From positions 1-64,000 of the forward strand of contig CAWULT010000010.1 of assembly GCA_963923455.1 (NCBI GenBank): 64,000 bases of DNA, given 5' to 3'. This DNA is from CAWULT01 sp963923455. Lineage in GTDB: Bacteria > Acidobacteriota > Vicinamibacteria > Vicinamibacterales > UBA2999. This document shows positions 36,983-45,233 of the stretch, piece by piece (within the stretch, counting starts at the first letter, position 1; each line of letters starts with the position of its first letter). The position numbers were made by a program, and so were the translations under genes. The notes under the pieces are model-generated. The model was not told the origin of the DNA. It ran no database searches and saw nothing but the letters and a program-made list of their open reading frames with translations.

Positions 36983-37049
36983 CCGGCCACCCGGCTCGAG
37001 CCCGGTTCGACGGTCAGGAGGCCCACGCTCCGCGCGTGGTGGACGGCAG

Positions 37050-37847
37050 ATGGATCTCTACGCCGAGAGCGACGGCACCAGGATCGGCTACGAGGTGGCC
37101 GGACCGGAGCGGGCACCGGCCCTGCTCTTCATCAACTCTATTGGTACGACACGGGCGCTCTGGGACGCCCAGGTCCCCGCCCTGAGCGGCGCGTGGCGTG
37201 TGATCCGCTACGACGCGCGCGGACACGGGCGGTCGTCGGCGCCGGCGGGCGACTACACCGTGGCGCAGCTCGGGCGCGATGCGCTGGCCGTGCTCGACGC
37301 CGCGGGCGCGCCGGCTGCACACGTCTGCGGCATCTCGCTCGGTGGCATCACCGCGCTGTGGCTCGGCCTGCACGCCCCCGAGCGCGTGGCCAGCCTGACG
37401 CTCGCCAACACCGCCGCGCGCATCGGCAGCGTGGAGATGTGGAGCGAACGCATCGCCCTGGTGAAGGGCCCGGGCATGGCGGCCGTCGCCGACCGGGCGA
37501 TGACCACCTGGTTCACGCCAGACTTCCACACCCGGGAACCGGCGACGGTGGCGCGCTTCCGCGCCATGGTCGCGGGCTGTCCGCCCGCCGGGTATCTGGG
37601 CTGCTGCGGCGCCCTGCGCGACGCGGACCTGCGCGACGACGTTGCGGCCCTCCGGACACCCGTGCTCGCCGTGGCCGGCGCCCGCGACGTCGCGACGCCG
37701 CCGGCGGGCGTCGAGTTCATCCGCGATCGGGCCGCCGGCGCACGCCTCGTCTCCTTCGACGTCGCCCATCTGAGCAATGTCGAGGCTGCCAGCGGCTTCA
37801 CCGGCGCGCTGTCGGCCTTCCTGGCCGACGTGGAGGCCTCGCGATGA
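37050..37847 (+). CDS. Alpha/beta hydrolase, 3-oxoadipate enol-lactonase-like
   Basis: 265 residues. The nucleophile elbow is CGISLGGITALWLG (Ser near residue 95). The acid is in VAGARDVATPPAG and the catalytic His in FDVAHLSNVE. The N-terminal wording GTTRALWDAQVPALSGAWRVIRYDARGHG matches PcaD/enol-lactone hydrolases. It acts in the cytoplasm. It sits 67 bases after the NTF2-like gene and overlaps the next gene by 4 bases. The context supports aromatic or lactone catabolism. Confidence 0.85.
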   Translation: MDLYAESDGTRIGYEVAGPERAPALLFINSIGTTRALWDAQVPALSGAWRVIRYDARGHGRSSAPAGDYTVAQLGRDALAVLDAAGAPAAHVCGISLGGITALWLGLHAPERVASLTLANTAARIGSVEMWSERIALVKGPGMAAVADRAMTTWFTPDFHTREPATVARFRAMVAGCPPAGYLGCCGALRDADLRDDVAALRTPVLAVAGARDVATPPAGVEFIRDRAAGARLVSFDVAHLSNVEAASGFTGALSAFLADVEASR

Positions 37848-38434
37848 GCACGGTACCGCTGCCCGTCGACCGCCCGATCTGGGACCGCGTCTTCACCATC
37901 TCCCCGCTCGTCATCGTCGGCAGCCGCCAGCCCGACGGCACGTTCGACCTGGCGCCCAAGCACATGGCGACGCCGATGGGCTGGCAGAACTACTACGCCT
38001 TCGTCTGCAGCCCCCGGCACGCCACCTATCACAACATCCAGCGCGAGCGGCAGTTCACGGTCAGCGTGCCACGGCCCTCGCAGGTGGTCACGAGCAGCCT
38101 GGCGGCCAGCCCGCGCTGTGACGACGACTCGAAGCCGGTGCTGTCCGTGCTCCGCACCTCGCCCGCGCGGGTCGTCGACGGCGTCCTCGTCGACGACTGC
38201 ACGCTCCACCTCGAGTGCCGGCTGCACAGCGTCGTGGACGGCTTCGGGCCGAACAGCCTGATTGTCGGCGAAGTCGTCGCGGCCGCGGCCGACGAGGGCG
38301 CGCTCCGCACCTCGGAACGGGACGACGGCGAGCTGCTGTTCGCCTCGCCGCTGCTCGTGTACGTCAGCCCGGGCCGCTACGCGGAGGTCCGGCAGACGGC
38401 CGCCTTCCCGTTCCCCAAGGGCTTCTCCCGGTGA
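37844..38434 (+). CDS. Flavin reductase family (FMN-binding split-barrel) protein
   Basis: 196 residues from ATG 37844, which overlaps the hydrolase stop (ATGA); the frame is open far upstream only as a shadow. The split-barrel pattern is visible in VIVGSRQPDGTFDLAPKHMA, YYAFVCSPRHATYHNIQRER and LIVGEVVAA. Such proteins reduce flavin for a partner monooxygenase or bind FMN themselves. No monooxygenase is encoded next to it. It is the fourth gene of the catabolic operon. Confidence 0.82.
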   Translation: MSTVPLPVDRPIWDRVFTISPLVIVGSRQPDGTFDLAPKHMATPMGWQNYYAFVCSPRHATYHNIQRERQFTVSVPRPSQVVTSSLAASPRCDDDSKPVLSVLRTSPARVVDGVLVDDCTLHLECRLHSVVDGFGPNSLIVGEVVAAAADEGALRTSERDDGELLFASPLLVYVSPGRYAEVRQTAAFPFPKGFSR

Positions 38435-39579
38435 CAGCGGCCGCGGTGCGGGAGCACCTCGACGGCCAGCGGCCGGCCATGGTCGCCCTGCTGACGGAGC
38501 TGGCAGCGCTCGAGTCGCCCACCGACGACCCGGCAGCCGTCGGCCGCGCGCTCGACCACCTCGCCTCGGCGCTCGCCGAGACCGGCCTGACGGTTCGCCG
38601 GGTCCCGGGCCGTCGCAGCGGCGGCGTGCTGATGGCGCGGCCTGCCGTGCGCGCGCGGCGCCAGCCGCTGCAGCTGCTGGTGGGCCACTGCGACACGGTC
38701 TGGCCGGTTGGCACGGTGCAGCAGATGCCGATCGGGACGGTGGGCGACGAGGTCCGCGGCCCGGGCGTGTTCGACATGAAGGGCGGACTCGTCCAGATGG
38801 TATTCGCGCTCCGCGCGCTCCGGGCGGCCGGGGTCGCGCCGCCGGCGACCCCGGTCGTCCTGATCACCTCGGATGAGGAGACCGGCAGCCGCGACGCCAA
38901 GCCGACGCTGGTGCGCCTGGCCCGGCGGGCAGCTCGCGCCTTCGTGCTCGAGCCGGCCTTCGGCCGGGCGGGCAAGCTGAAGACGGCCAGGAAGGCCGTC
39001 GGCGAGTTCGAGATCGTGATTCGCGGCCGTGCGGCTCACGCCGGGCTGAACCCCGGCGAGGGCGCCAGCGCCATCCTCGAGCTCTCGCACCAGATTCAGC
39101 AGCTCTTCGCCCTGAACGATCCCGCGCGCGGCGTCAGCGTCAACGTCGGCACGATCGACGGCGGCATCCGGCCCAACGTGGTGGCGCCGGAGGTCCGCGC
39201 CCAGGTCGACGTGCGCGCCCCGTCCATGGACGACGTCGTCCGGCTCGACGCGGCCATCCGGGGCCTCACGCCCCACACGCCCCAGACCACGATCGAGGTG
39301 ACGGGAGGCTTCAACCACCCGCCGCTCGAGCCCACGCCGCGCAATCGCGCGCTGTGGGAGCAGGCGCGCGAGCTGGGCCGCACGCTGGGCCTCGACCTCG
39401 AGGACGCCGCCGTCGGGGGCGCGTCGGACGGCAACACGATCAGCCAGTACACGGCCACCTTGGACGGCCTGGGCTCGGTGGGCGACGGCGCGCACGCCGT
39501 ACACGAGTTCGTGGACGCGTCTCGGCTCGCGGAGCGCGCCGCGCTCCTGGCGCTGCTGCTGGCCGCCCCCCTCCGTTGA
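38431..39579 (+). CDS. M20 family metallopeptidase (glutamate carboxypeptidase-like)
   Basis: 382 residues from GTG 38431, which overlaps the flavin reductase stop (GTGA). The M20 zinc ligands and catalytic residues are visible: GHCDTV, FDMKGG, the catalytic pair SDEETGS, FVLEPAF, and a C-terminal HAVHEFVD. A dimerisation domain lies in the middle (RAAHAGLNPGEGAS). It is closest in wording to carboxypeptidase G2-like enzymes that release C-terminal glutamate, so it may remove an amino-acid conjugate before the rest of the pathway acts (inference). Confidence 0.88.
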   Translation: MTAAAVREHLDGQRPAMVALLTELAALESPTDDPAAVGRALDHLASALAETGLTVRRVPGRRSGGVLMARPAVRARRQPLQLLVGHCDTVWPVGTVQQMPIGTVGDEVRGPGVFDMKGGLVQMVFALRALRAAGVAPPATPVVLITSDEETGSRDAKPTLVRLARRAARAFVLEPAFGRAGKLKTARKAVGEFEIVIRGRAAHAGLNPGEGASAILELSHQIQQLFALNDPARGVSVNVGTIDGGIRPNVVAPEVRAQVDVRAPSMDDVVRLDAAIRGLTPHTPQTTIEVTGGFNHPPLEPTPRNRALWEQARELGRTLGLDLEDAAVGGASDGNTISQYTATLDGLGSVGDGAHAVHEFVDASRLAERAALLALLLAAPLR

Positions 39580-39614
39580 CGGCGGCGCGCGTCGCGCGCG
39601 GCCGTACGTGCGAA

Positions 39615-39680
39615 CGGGGTGCCCGCGGCCTGCGGACACCCCGCTCGTACTCGAAGCCGGGCGGCCCCGTCGGGCCGCCC
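39615..39680. terminator. Two hairpins between convergent genes (bidirectional terminator)
   Basis: The first hairpin pairs 39615-39621 with 39637-39643, with further pairing inside. The second is a 9-base-pair stem, GGGCGGCCC (39659-39667) with GGGCCGCCC (39672-39680), with a 4-base loop. Neither has a T tract. They separate the M20 gene from the convergent TonB receptor. Confidence 0.55.
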
Positions 39681-39695
39681 CGCGTGCACCACCGG

Positions 39696-42600
39696 CTAGA
39701 AGTCGACCGTCGCGTTCAGGCGCACGAAGCGCGGCGTGATCACCGACGTCGGGTTGTTCCAGGTGCCGCCCTGGTTCGTGTTGCCGGCGCTGTACTGATA
39801 GGTCGAGTCGAACGCCGTGGCGTAGTTGGTGTTCAGCACGTTGCCGAGGTCGAGGCCGACGTCCGCGCGCAGGCGGCCGAGGCGGAGGATCTTGGCGATG
39901 CGCATGTCCACCTGGTTGCGCCGGAAGTCCTGATACAGGCGGCGCTGGTCGAGATCGAGCAGCGCCAGGCTGGTCGTGCCGGCGGCCAGCGCACCGAACG
40001 GCAGGCGGCCGAGCGCGGACTGGATCACGGTGTTCGGCACGATCCAGGTGGCCGTGGCGCCGTCACCGGGCTGAGAGCGGAAGGTGCCGCTGACCCGCAC
40101 CTCGATCTTCGGCACCGTGTACGACGCCAGGCCCCGGAGGGTCGTCAGGAACGGCTCCTTGCTGTAGCACGCCGTCGACTGCTGCAGTACGGCGCCGACC
40201 GCAATCGTCGGCTGGTCCACCTTCGTGATGGTGTCGCACCGGTCGATGATCTTGCGGCCCGTGCTCGTGCCGATCTGCAGCGTCAGGCCGTTGCGCAGCC
40301 GCGCGTTGGCCGTGAAGTCCACGCCGTGCCAGTACTCCGTCAGGTCCCCGTATCCGTTCTCGCGGGTGATGAAGTTGCTGGCCGGGCGCGGGCCGGCGGC
40401 CAGCGTCTGCGTGTAGAAGGTCATCGGGTAGCCGCCGCCGCCGGGCAGGCGCGAATCCACCGGCGCGGTCAGCGTGAACGCCTCGTAGTCGGCGGGGCTG
40501 CGCGAGAGGTCGTCGGTCACGAAGCCGTCGGACGCGCTGGGCCCGGTCCACCACCGGCGGTTGTACCCCACCTCGACCGAGATGCGGGGCAGCACCTGCT
40601 GCTGCACGTTGACGCCCCACTGCCAGTCGTTCTGCCGCACGCCCCAGCCACCCAGCAGCTTCGGGTCGACCTGCACGAGGTTCTGCGCGGTGCGGCCGAA
40701 ATTGAGGTCGTCGCCCGACAGCGCGCCGCACGTGTCCACGGACCCGGTGGCGGGACTCTGCGCCCCGAAATTCGTCAGGTCGCAGTCGATCACGTAGTCG
40801 CGGTCGTTGTCCTGCCACGCGCGGTTGTTCACGGCGCGGATGGCCTTGTTGGCCGGGTTGTTCTGCGTGTAGATGCTGTCGTTGGTCGCAGCGTCGAGAT
40901 AGTGGCCGAAGTTGAACTTCACGGCCGTCTTGCCGTCGCCGAACACGTCCCACGCCGCGCCGACGCGGGGCGTGATGTCGTTGTAGGCACCGACGCCGGG
41001 CGTCTCGGAGAAGGTGATCGGCGACCGGTTGAAGATCGACGTCTTCGTCGTGCCGTTGCCGTCGGCCGGGCTGTAACTCCACGCCCGGTCGTACCGCAAG
41101 GCGCCCTGCACGGTCACGCGGCCGCGCGTCCACGTGTCCTGCACGTAGAGCGACGTCGTCTTCGTGTGGTCGTTGAGCTGCCAGTCGGGCAGGCGGAACG
41201 TGTACGCGTTCGGCACGCCCTGGTTGAAGCGGTACTGCACGAGCGAATCCGGCGTCACGACCTTCGACTTCGCAATCAGCCAGCTGCCCTGGTAACCCAC
41301 CTTCATGCTGTGCGAGCCGGTGACGTACGCCGCCGACGCGCGCCAGTTGTTCGGGTTGCCGTAGTTGTCGTTGTAGGTGGCCAGCGCGCGGTAGGCGTAG
41401 TTGGCGCGCGGGGCGTACCGGATGCCGGTCGCGGGGTTGACCGCCGTCGACTGCTCCGTCACCGAGATCAGGTCGAAGATGCCGTCCGGCGGCAGCTGGC
41501 CGGGCCCGCCGGCGTGGTAGTAGGAGAAGCGCGTCAGGCCGGCCTCGAACAGCAGCTTGTTCGTCATCGGGGCCGTCCAGGTCGCCTGCGTCATGTAGTA
41601 CGGGAAGTCGAAGTAGCTCGTGTTGGCCTCGGGCGACTGCGTGGCGTTGCCGGCGGCGAGCCAGCCCGCCTCACGCGTGTGGCACCCGTCGGTCTCGACC
41701 TTCAGCGGGGCGCCTTCGCACCGCACCTGGTACTCGTGGTTGAACGAGATGCGGTTCTTCGGCGTCGCCTGCGCGGTGACGCGGCCGATGTACATCGTCC
41801 GGCCCTGCAGCTGCCGCGTCGTGACGCTGTTGTCGGGCGCCCAGTCCCACCGCGAAGCGTTGAAGGCATTGGCGTTGGCGACGATGCCCTCCACGTTGGT
41901 CGCCGTGTCGAGCTTGCGGTAGCTGCCGAAGAACCACACCCGATCCCGCTTGATCGGGCCGCCGTAGGCGATGCTGCCGTCGTAGGACCCGATGATGCCG
42001 GGCGGCGTCGTGATGCCGACCGACCGCAGGCGGTCGTCGAGGTTGCTGCCGCGCGACCAGTCGCCCGCGTTGTTGATGAACGCCTGGCCGCGGAACTGGT
42101 TGCCGCCGCCACGCGGGACGAGATTCATCACCGGGCCGCCGATGTCGGTCTCGCCCAGGCCGCCCGACACGACGACGGACACCTCGTCGACGTTGACCGA
42201 GTCCAGGATGTACGAGGACACGCCGCCGCCATTGAATGCCGCGGCCACCGTCATGCCGTTCACCGTCATGCGGCCCTCGTTGGTCTGTCCACCTCGGGCG
42301 CTGAAGAACGTCATCGTGGGCGTGGCCGCGAGGCCGTTGTTGTCCACGGTCAGGCCGGGCGTCGCGTTGAGCAGCGAGCCCACGGTGCGCGTGGCCGGGA
42401 TCGCCTGAATCACCTCGGCCGCCAGCACCGTCTCGCGCTTCACGCTCTGCACGTCGACGACGGGCGTCTCGCCGGTGACCGTGATGGTCTCTTCGAGGCC
42501 GCCAACCCGCAGTTCGACGGGAATCGTCAGCACGGCGGTGCCGCCGAGTTGGATCCCCTCACGCTTCACCGTGCTGAAGCCCGGCAGCGTGAACGTCAGG

Positions 42601-42830
42601 GTGTAGGTGCCAGGCAGAAGGTCGATGATGCGGTACACGCCCGAACCGTCGGTGACGACCGATCGGACCCTCTCCGTCAACGCGGGGCTCGCCGCTTCGA
42701 CGGTCACACCGGGCAACACGGCACCCGAGGCATCCCTGACCGTGCCGGTCAAAGTGCCCTGCGCGAACGCAGCCGCTGGCAGCAGCAGCGCCAGCGCCAG
42801 CACGTGTACGAGACGAACTACAAGACGCAT
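39696..42830 (-). CDS. TonB-dependent receptor with N-terminal carboxypeptidase-regulatory domain (Oar-like)
   Basis: 1044 residues from ATG 42830, chosen for the GAGGAGGCGAGGA site; an in-frame ATG 39 bases upstream lacks one. There is a signal peptide (1-23), then a CarboxypepD_reg beta-sandwich (about 24-105, GTLTGTVRDASGAVLPGVTV), a plug domain (ATRTVGSLLNATPGL ... GGPVMNLVPRGGGN), and a 22-strand-type barrel ending in RFVRLNATVDF with the terminal Phe that outer-membrane proteins use for insertion. It imports an unknown ligand, perhaps saccharide or peptide. Such receptors are abundant in Acidobacteriota and Bacteroidota. Confidence 0.93.
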   Translation of the reverse strand: MRLVVRLVHVLALALLLPAAAFAQGTLTGTVRDASGAVLPGVTVEAASPALTERVRSVVTDGSGVYRIIDLLPGTYTLTFTLPGFSTVKREGIQLGGTAVLTIPVELRVGGLEETITVTGETPVVDVQSVKRETVLAAEVIQAIPATRTVGSLLNATPGLTVDNNGLAATPTMTFFSARGGQTNEGRMTVNGMTVAAAFNGGGVSSYILDSVNVDEVSVVVSGGLGETDIGGPVMNLVPRGGGNQFRGQAFINNAGDWSRGSNLDDRLRSVGITTPPGIIGSYDGSIAYGGPIKRDRVWFFGSYRKLDTATNVEGIVANANAFNASRWDWAPDNSVTTRQLQGRTMYIGRVTAQATPKNRISFNHEYQVRCEGAPLKVETDGCHTREAGWLAAGNATQSPEANTSYFDFPYYMTQATWTAPMTNKLLFEAGLTRFSYYHAGGPGQLPPDGIFDLISVTEQSTAVNPATGIRYAPRANYAYRALATYNDNYGNPNNWRASAAYVTGSHSMKVGYQGSWLIAKSKVVTPDSLVQYRFNQGVPNAYTFRLPDWQLNDHTKTTSLYVQDTWTRGRVTVQGALRYDRAWSYSPADGNGTTKTSIFNRSPITFSETPGVGAYNDITPRVGAAWDVFGDGKTAVKFNFGHYLDAATNDSIYTQNNPANKAIRAVNNRAWQDNDRDYVIDCDLTNFGAQSPATGSVDTCGALSGDDLNFGRTAQNLVQVDPKLLGGWGVRQNDWQWGVNVQQQVLPRISVEVGYNRRWWTGPSASDGFVTDDLSRSPADYEAFTLTAPVDSRLPGGGGYPMTFYTQTLAAGPRPASNFITRENGYGDLTEYWHGVDFTANARLRNGLTLQIGTSTGRKIIDRCDTITKVDQPTIAVGAVLQQSTACYSKEPFLTTLRGLASYTVPKIEVRVSGTFRSQPGDGATATWIVPNTVIQSALGRLPFGALAAGTTSLALLDLDQRRLYQDFRRNQVDMRIAKILRLGRLRADVGLDLGNVLNTNYATAFDSTYQYSAGNTNQGGTWNNPTSVITPRFVRLNATVDF

Positions 42831-43061
42831 TCCTCGCCTCCTCAGGAGATACCCGGCTGGCGCAGCCACGCTGGCCGCGCCGCGCAGCCGGTCCCCGCGA
42901 CCGACGGATGGTACCTCAATCGGGGGGGCACGACCACAGAAATACTCGCGCCGTATCAGCTCACACGTTCAGGGTATGAACGGCGCGAATTCGCGCGTCG
43001 AGCGCGGCCTCGTGTCAGGGGCTGGCCGCGGGAGCGGCCGGGCGAGTGCTGGAGAAAGAAC
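42831..43061. promoter_or_regulatory. Upstream region of the TonB receptor with a perfect 14-base palindrome
   Basis: GCGCGAATTCGCGC (42983-42996) is self-complementary and lies about 155 bases before the receptor start. A GC-rich inverted repeat closer to the start (about 42850-42900) could fold in the mRNA leader. No gene is supported here. No clear -35/-10 pair was found. Confidence 0.4.
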
Positions 43062-43095
43062 GACGGGCGGGTCCGGCTACCCGAACCCGCCCGTC
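43050..43095 (-). terminator. Intrinsic terminator of the three-gene secreted-protein operon
   Basis: A perfect 11-base-pair stem (43062-43072 with 43085-43095) with a 12-base loop, followed on the minus strand by GTTCTTTCTCC. It begins 22 bases after the stop of the gene at 43117. Confidence 0.75.
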
Positions 43096-43116
43096 ACGAT
43101 TACAGCCCGACCGAGG

Positions 43117-43539
43117 TCAGTTCCGGGTGACCGTGAACTCGCCCTTCTGGCCGCCCTCGACCCACGTGCCGTGGAACAGGCGGTTGTAGGCCCCGATGTT
43201 CTCGAGTTTGCCGTCCACCTGGATCGTGACCGCCTTGCCCGAGGCGTCCTTGCCCTCCGCCTGCAGCTTGACCCCCCACGCCGAGGGATTGCTGTAGTCG
43301 ATGGCAACCGACTTGACCTGCGCGGCGTTCGGACCCGGGTTGATCGTGCCCGTGATCGACGCCCCGTCCCAGTGCAGGTCGAGCAGTACGCGGTTCGCCT
43401 TGCCCTTCGGCCCCCACTCGCCGCTCCACTGTCCCTTGAGCGGGTGGCCGAACTGCGCCCACGCCGCCGCAGGGAGCGCCAGTGCGCCCACCAGCGCCAG
43501 CACCCGGACGAGCCTCATCCTGGAAACCACTGCGCGCAT
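43117..43539 (-). CDS. Small secreted protein of unknown function
   Basis: 140 residues from ATG 43539, which has GGAGGG 5 bases upstream. A signal peptide (VLALVGALALPAAAWAQ) ends near residue 29. The mature part is a small beta-rich domain with GQWSGEWGPKGKANRVLLDL and DGASITGTINPG, resembling lipocalin-like or secreted beta-sandwich proteins. No catalytic residues are evident. It is the last gene of the group starting with the DUF6152-type gene and ends in a strong terminator. Similar small proteins accompany TonB receptors in Acidobacteriota (general impression, not verified). Confidence 0.75.
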   Translation of the reverse strand: MRAVVSRMRLVRVLALVGALALPAAAWAQFGHPLKGQWSGEWGPKGKANRVLLDLHWDGASITGTINPGPNAAQVKSVAIDYSNPSAWGVKLQAEGKDASGKAVTIQVDGKLENIGAYNRLFHGTWVEGGQKGEFTVTRN

Positions 43540-43549
43540 CGACACCCTC

Positions 43550-44590
43550 CTACCTCGTGCCCCGGTTGCTGGCACCGGCAGGCTTGACGCCCGGCTGCGG
43601 CCGCGGTCCGAAGATCGGCTGACCGAAGTCGTCCTCGAGACGATTCAGGTACCGATTGTTCTCCTGGCAGATGTACTCCGGCAGTTCCGCGTTCGGGCTC
43701 CACGGGACGTCCCACGCCACGGTGAACGGCCGCGAATAGGCGCCGGGGTCGGTGATCGTGGCCTGGTAGTGCAGCGTCTGCTTGTTCGGACGCGTCCAGC
43801 GCTCCACGACGTGCATCTGGTCGGTGTGCGGATGGCCGAAGTAGTCGAGCCAGGTGTTCTCGTTGAACCCCTTGTTCTCGACGACGAGCGTGTCCCCTTC
43901 CCAGCGGCCGATCGAATAGCCCAGGTAGGTCGGGTTGAGCGCGTCGCCCTCGGGGAACTTCCGGCCGTCCATGTAGATCTCGCGCCAGATGTGCGTCGCA
44001 CCCTCGAAGATCATGATGATGCGCTTGTGCTCCGGCTGCTGGATGATCTCCATCTGGTACGGCGTGGCCATCATGCGCGGCCCGCCGGGCGGCAGACAGT
44101 AGCCTTCCGGGTCGTACTTCGACTCGTTGGCCGAGTTGTAGTCGTAGACGGCCGCGGACCACGGCATCCACGGCACCCAGGGCTCGGACTTCGAGCCGCC
44201 ACGACCCCGTCCCCCGCCACCGGCCCCGCGAGGCCCTGCCCCGCCGGCGCGAGCGGCGGCGGCCGCCGCCTGAGCATCCTGCTGCGCCTTGGCGATCTCG
44301 GGCAGCAGTTGACCATCCGGCCCGACCAGCCGCATGCCCATGTTGGTGATGTAGGGAACGCTCCACGTGCCCTTCTCGCCGGGCACGCGTCCCAGGTTGA
44401 CCGTGCCGTCGGCCAGACGGGGGGTCGGCTCCGCGGGACCAGCCTGGCGACCGCGACCGCGACCACCGGCTCCCTGCGGCGCCCGGGGGGCCGAAGCCCC
44501 CCCTTCCTGCGCCTGCGTGACGAGGACGGTCGTCGAGAAGAGTGCTACGACGGCCGCGCCGATGAGCGCGGTACGAACGCTTGACTTCAA
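43550..44590 (-). CDS. Secreted protein of an unnamed family, next to the DUF6152-type gene
   Basis: 346 residues. There is a signal peptide (1-27), a Gly/Arg-rich low-complexity segment (about 40-50 and 110-135), and a conserved-looking domain with YCLPPGGPRMMATPYQMEII, GRWEGDTLVVENKGFN and FGHPHTDQMHVVERW. I recognise this wording from uncharacterised proteins of Acidobacteriota and Proteobacteria, but no function is known to me. It sits 18 bases after the DUF6152-type gene and 10 bases before the small secreted protein, so the three form one operon. Confidence 0.75.
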   Translation of the reverse strand: MKSSVRTALIGAAVVALFSTTVLVTQAQEGGASAPRAPQGAGGRGRGRQAGPAEPTPRLADGTVNLGRVPGEKGTWSVPYITNMGMRLVGPDGQLLPEIAKAQQDAQAAAAAARAGGAGPRGAGGGGRGRGGSKSEPWVPWMPWSAAVYDYNSANESKYDPEGYCLPPGGPRMMATPYQMEIIQQPEHKRIIMIFEGATHIWREIYMDGRKFPEGDALNPTYLGYSIGRWEGDTLVVENKGFNENTWLDYFGHPHTDQMHVVERWTRPNKQTLHYQATITDPGAYSRPFTVAWDVPWSPNAELPEYICQENNRYLNRLEDDFGQPIFGPRPQPGVKPAGASNRGTR

Positions 44591-44608
44591 CAGCGGCTCC
44601 GACGGCGA

Positions 44609-45013
44609 CTACGGGGTCGCGCCCTGGCTGGACGCCGCGAACAACCGCTGGCCGGTGGCCGCCATCGTCACCGAGCGCGCGTTGCCGGTCGGGCTGCCAT
44701 CCTTCGCGAGGCTGCCCTCGACCGTGACGGCGTCGCCGATCTTCATCGTGTTGCGCGTCCAGCCCTGGCGCATCAGGCCGTTCGGGCTGCCCATCTCCAT
44801 CGCCCAGTTCGTGACCTTGCCGCTCTTCTCATCCTTGACGTCGATGTAGAAGAAGGTGTGTGGATTCATCCACTCGACCTTGGTCACCGTGCCAGTCATC
44901 TTGAACGGCTTGTTGGCGTCGAACTCCGCCGAGAACGAGTGGTGCGCCACGATCGGCGCCGCCAGGGACATCAGCGCGATCCCGGCGATGGCAACAGCAA
45001 ACTTGGTCCGCAT
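44609..45013 (-). CDS. DUF6152-type secreted protein
   Basis: 134 residues from ATG 45013, with a GAGGAG ribosome binding site. A signal peptide ends at VAHHSFSAEFD. The HHSFSAEFD start, TGTVTKVEWMNPHTFFYIDV and GSPNGLMRQGWTRNTMKIGD are the family hallmarks; it is a small OB-like or beta-barrel periplasmic protein. The paired His residues at the mature N-terminus could bind metal (inference). It is the first gene of the operon with the 346-residue and 140-residue secreted proteins. Confidence 0.82.
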   Translation of the reverse strand: MRTKFAVAIAGIALMSLAAPIVAHHSFSAEFDANKPFKMTGTVTKVEWMNPHTFFYIDVKDEKSGKVTNWAMEMGSPNGLMRQGWTRNTMKIGDAVTVEGSLAKDGSPTGNARSVTMAATGQRLFAASSQGATP

Positions 45014-45106
45014 CGAACACTCCTCCACACGAATGAATTCCATCACGAGGCGACGCGCATCGGGAGCCGCCGCGTGACACGACCCGCCACTTGTGACCGG
45101 GCCGCA

Positions 45107-45137
45107 CCGACTCGTGTCCAGACCGCTACATCGAGTC
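45107..45137. promoter_or_regulatory. Inverted repeat upstream of the DUF6152-type operon
   Basis: CGACTCG (45107-45113) and CGAGTCG (45131-45137) are separated by 17 bases, about 95 bases before the gene start. This could be a two-site operator. The rest of the 220-base spacer holds no gene. Confidence 0.35.
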
Positions 45138-45194
45138 GTGCCCTATTCTCGCGCCGCCCCTACACCCTGTCAACAATGCGACGGGTCGCAACGA

Positions 45195-45212
45195 AGCCCC
45201 CCAAATGGGGCT
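45195..45212 (-). terminator. Possible terminator of the TPR membrane protein gene
   Basis: AGCCCC (45195-45200) pairs with GGGGCT (45207-45212) around a 6-base loop, 22 bases past the stop codon. The stem is short and there is no T tract. Confidence 0.4.
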
Positions 45213-45233
45213 GGCAACGCCCCGGGCCGGCCC

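Noticed and set aside
39354..43130. 1258-codon plus-strand frame opposite the TonB receptor
   Set aside because: Antisense to a receptor with signal peptide, plug and barrel. The frame begins inside the M20 gene.
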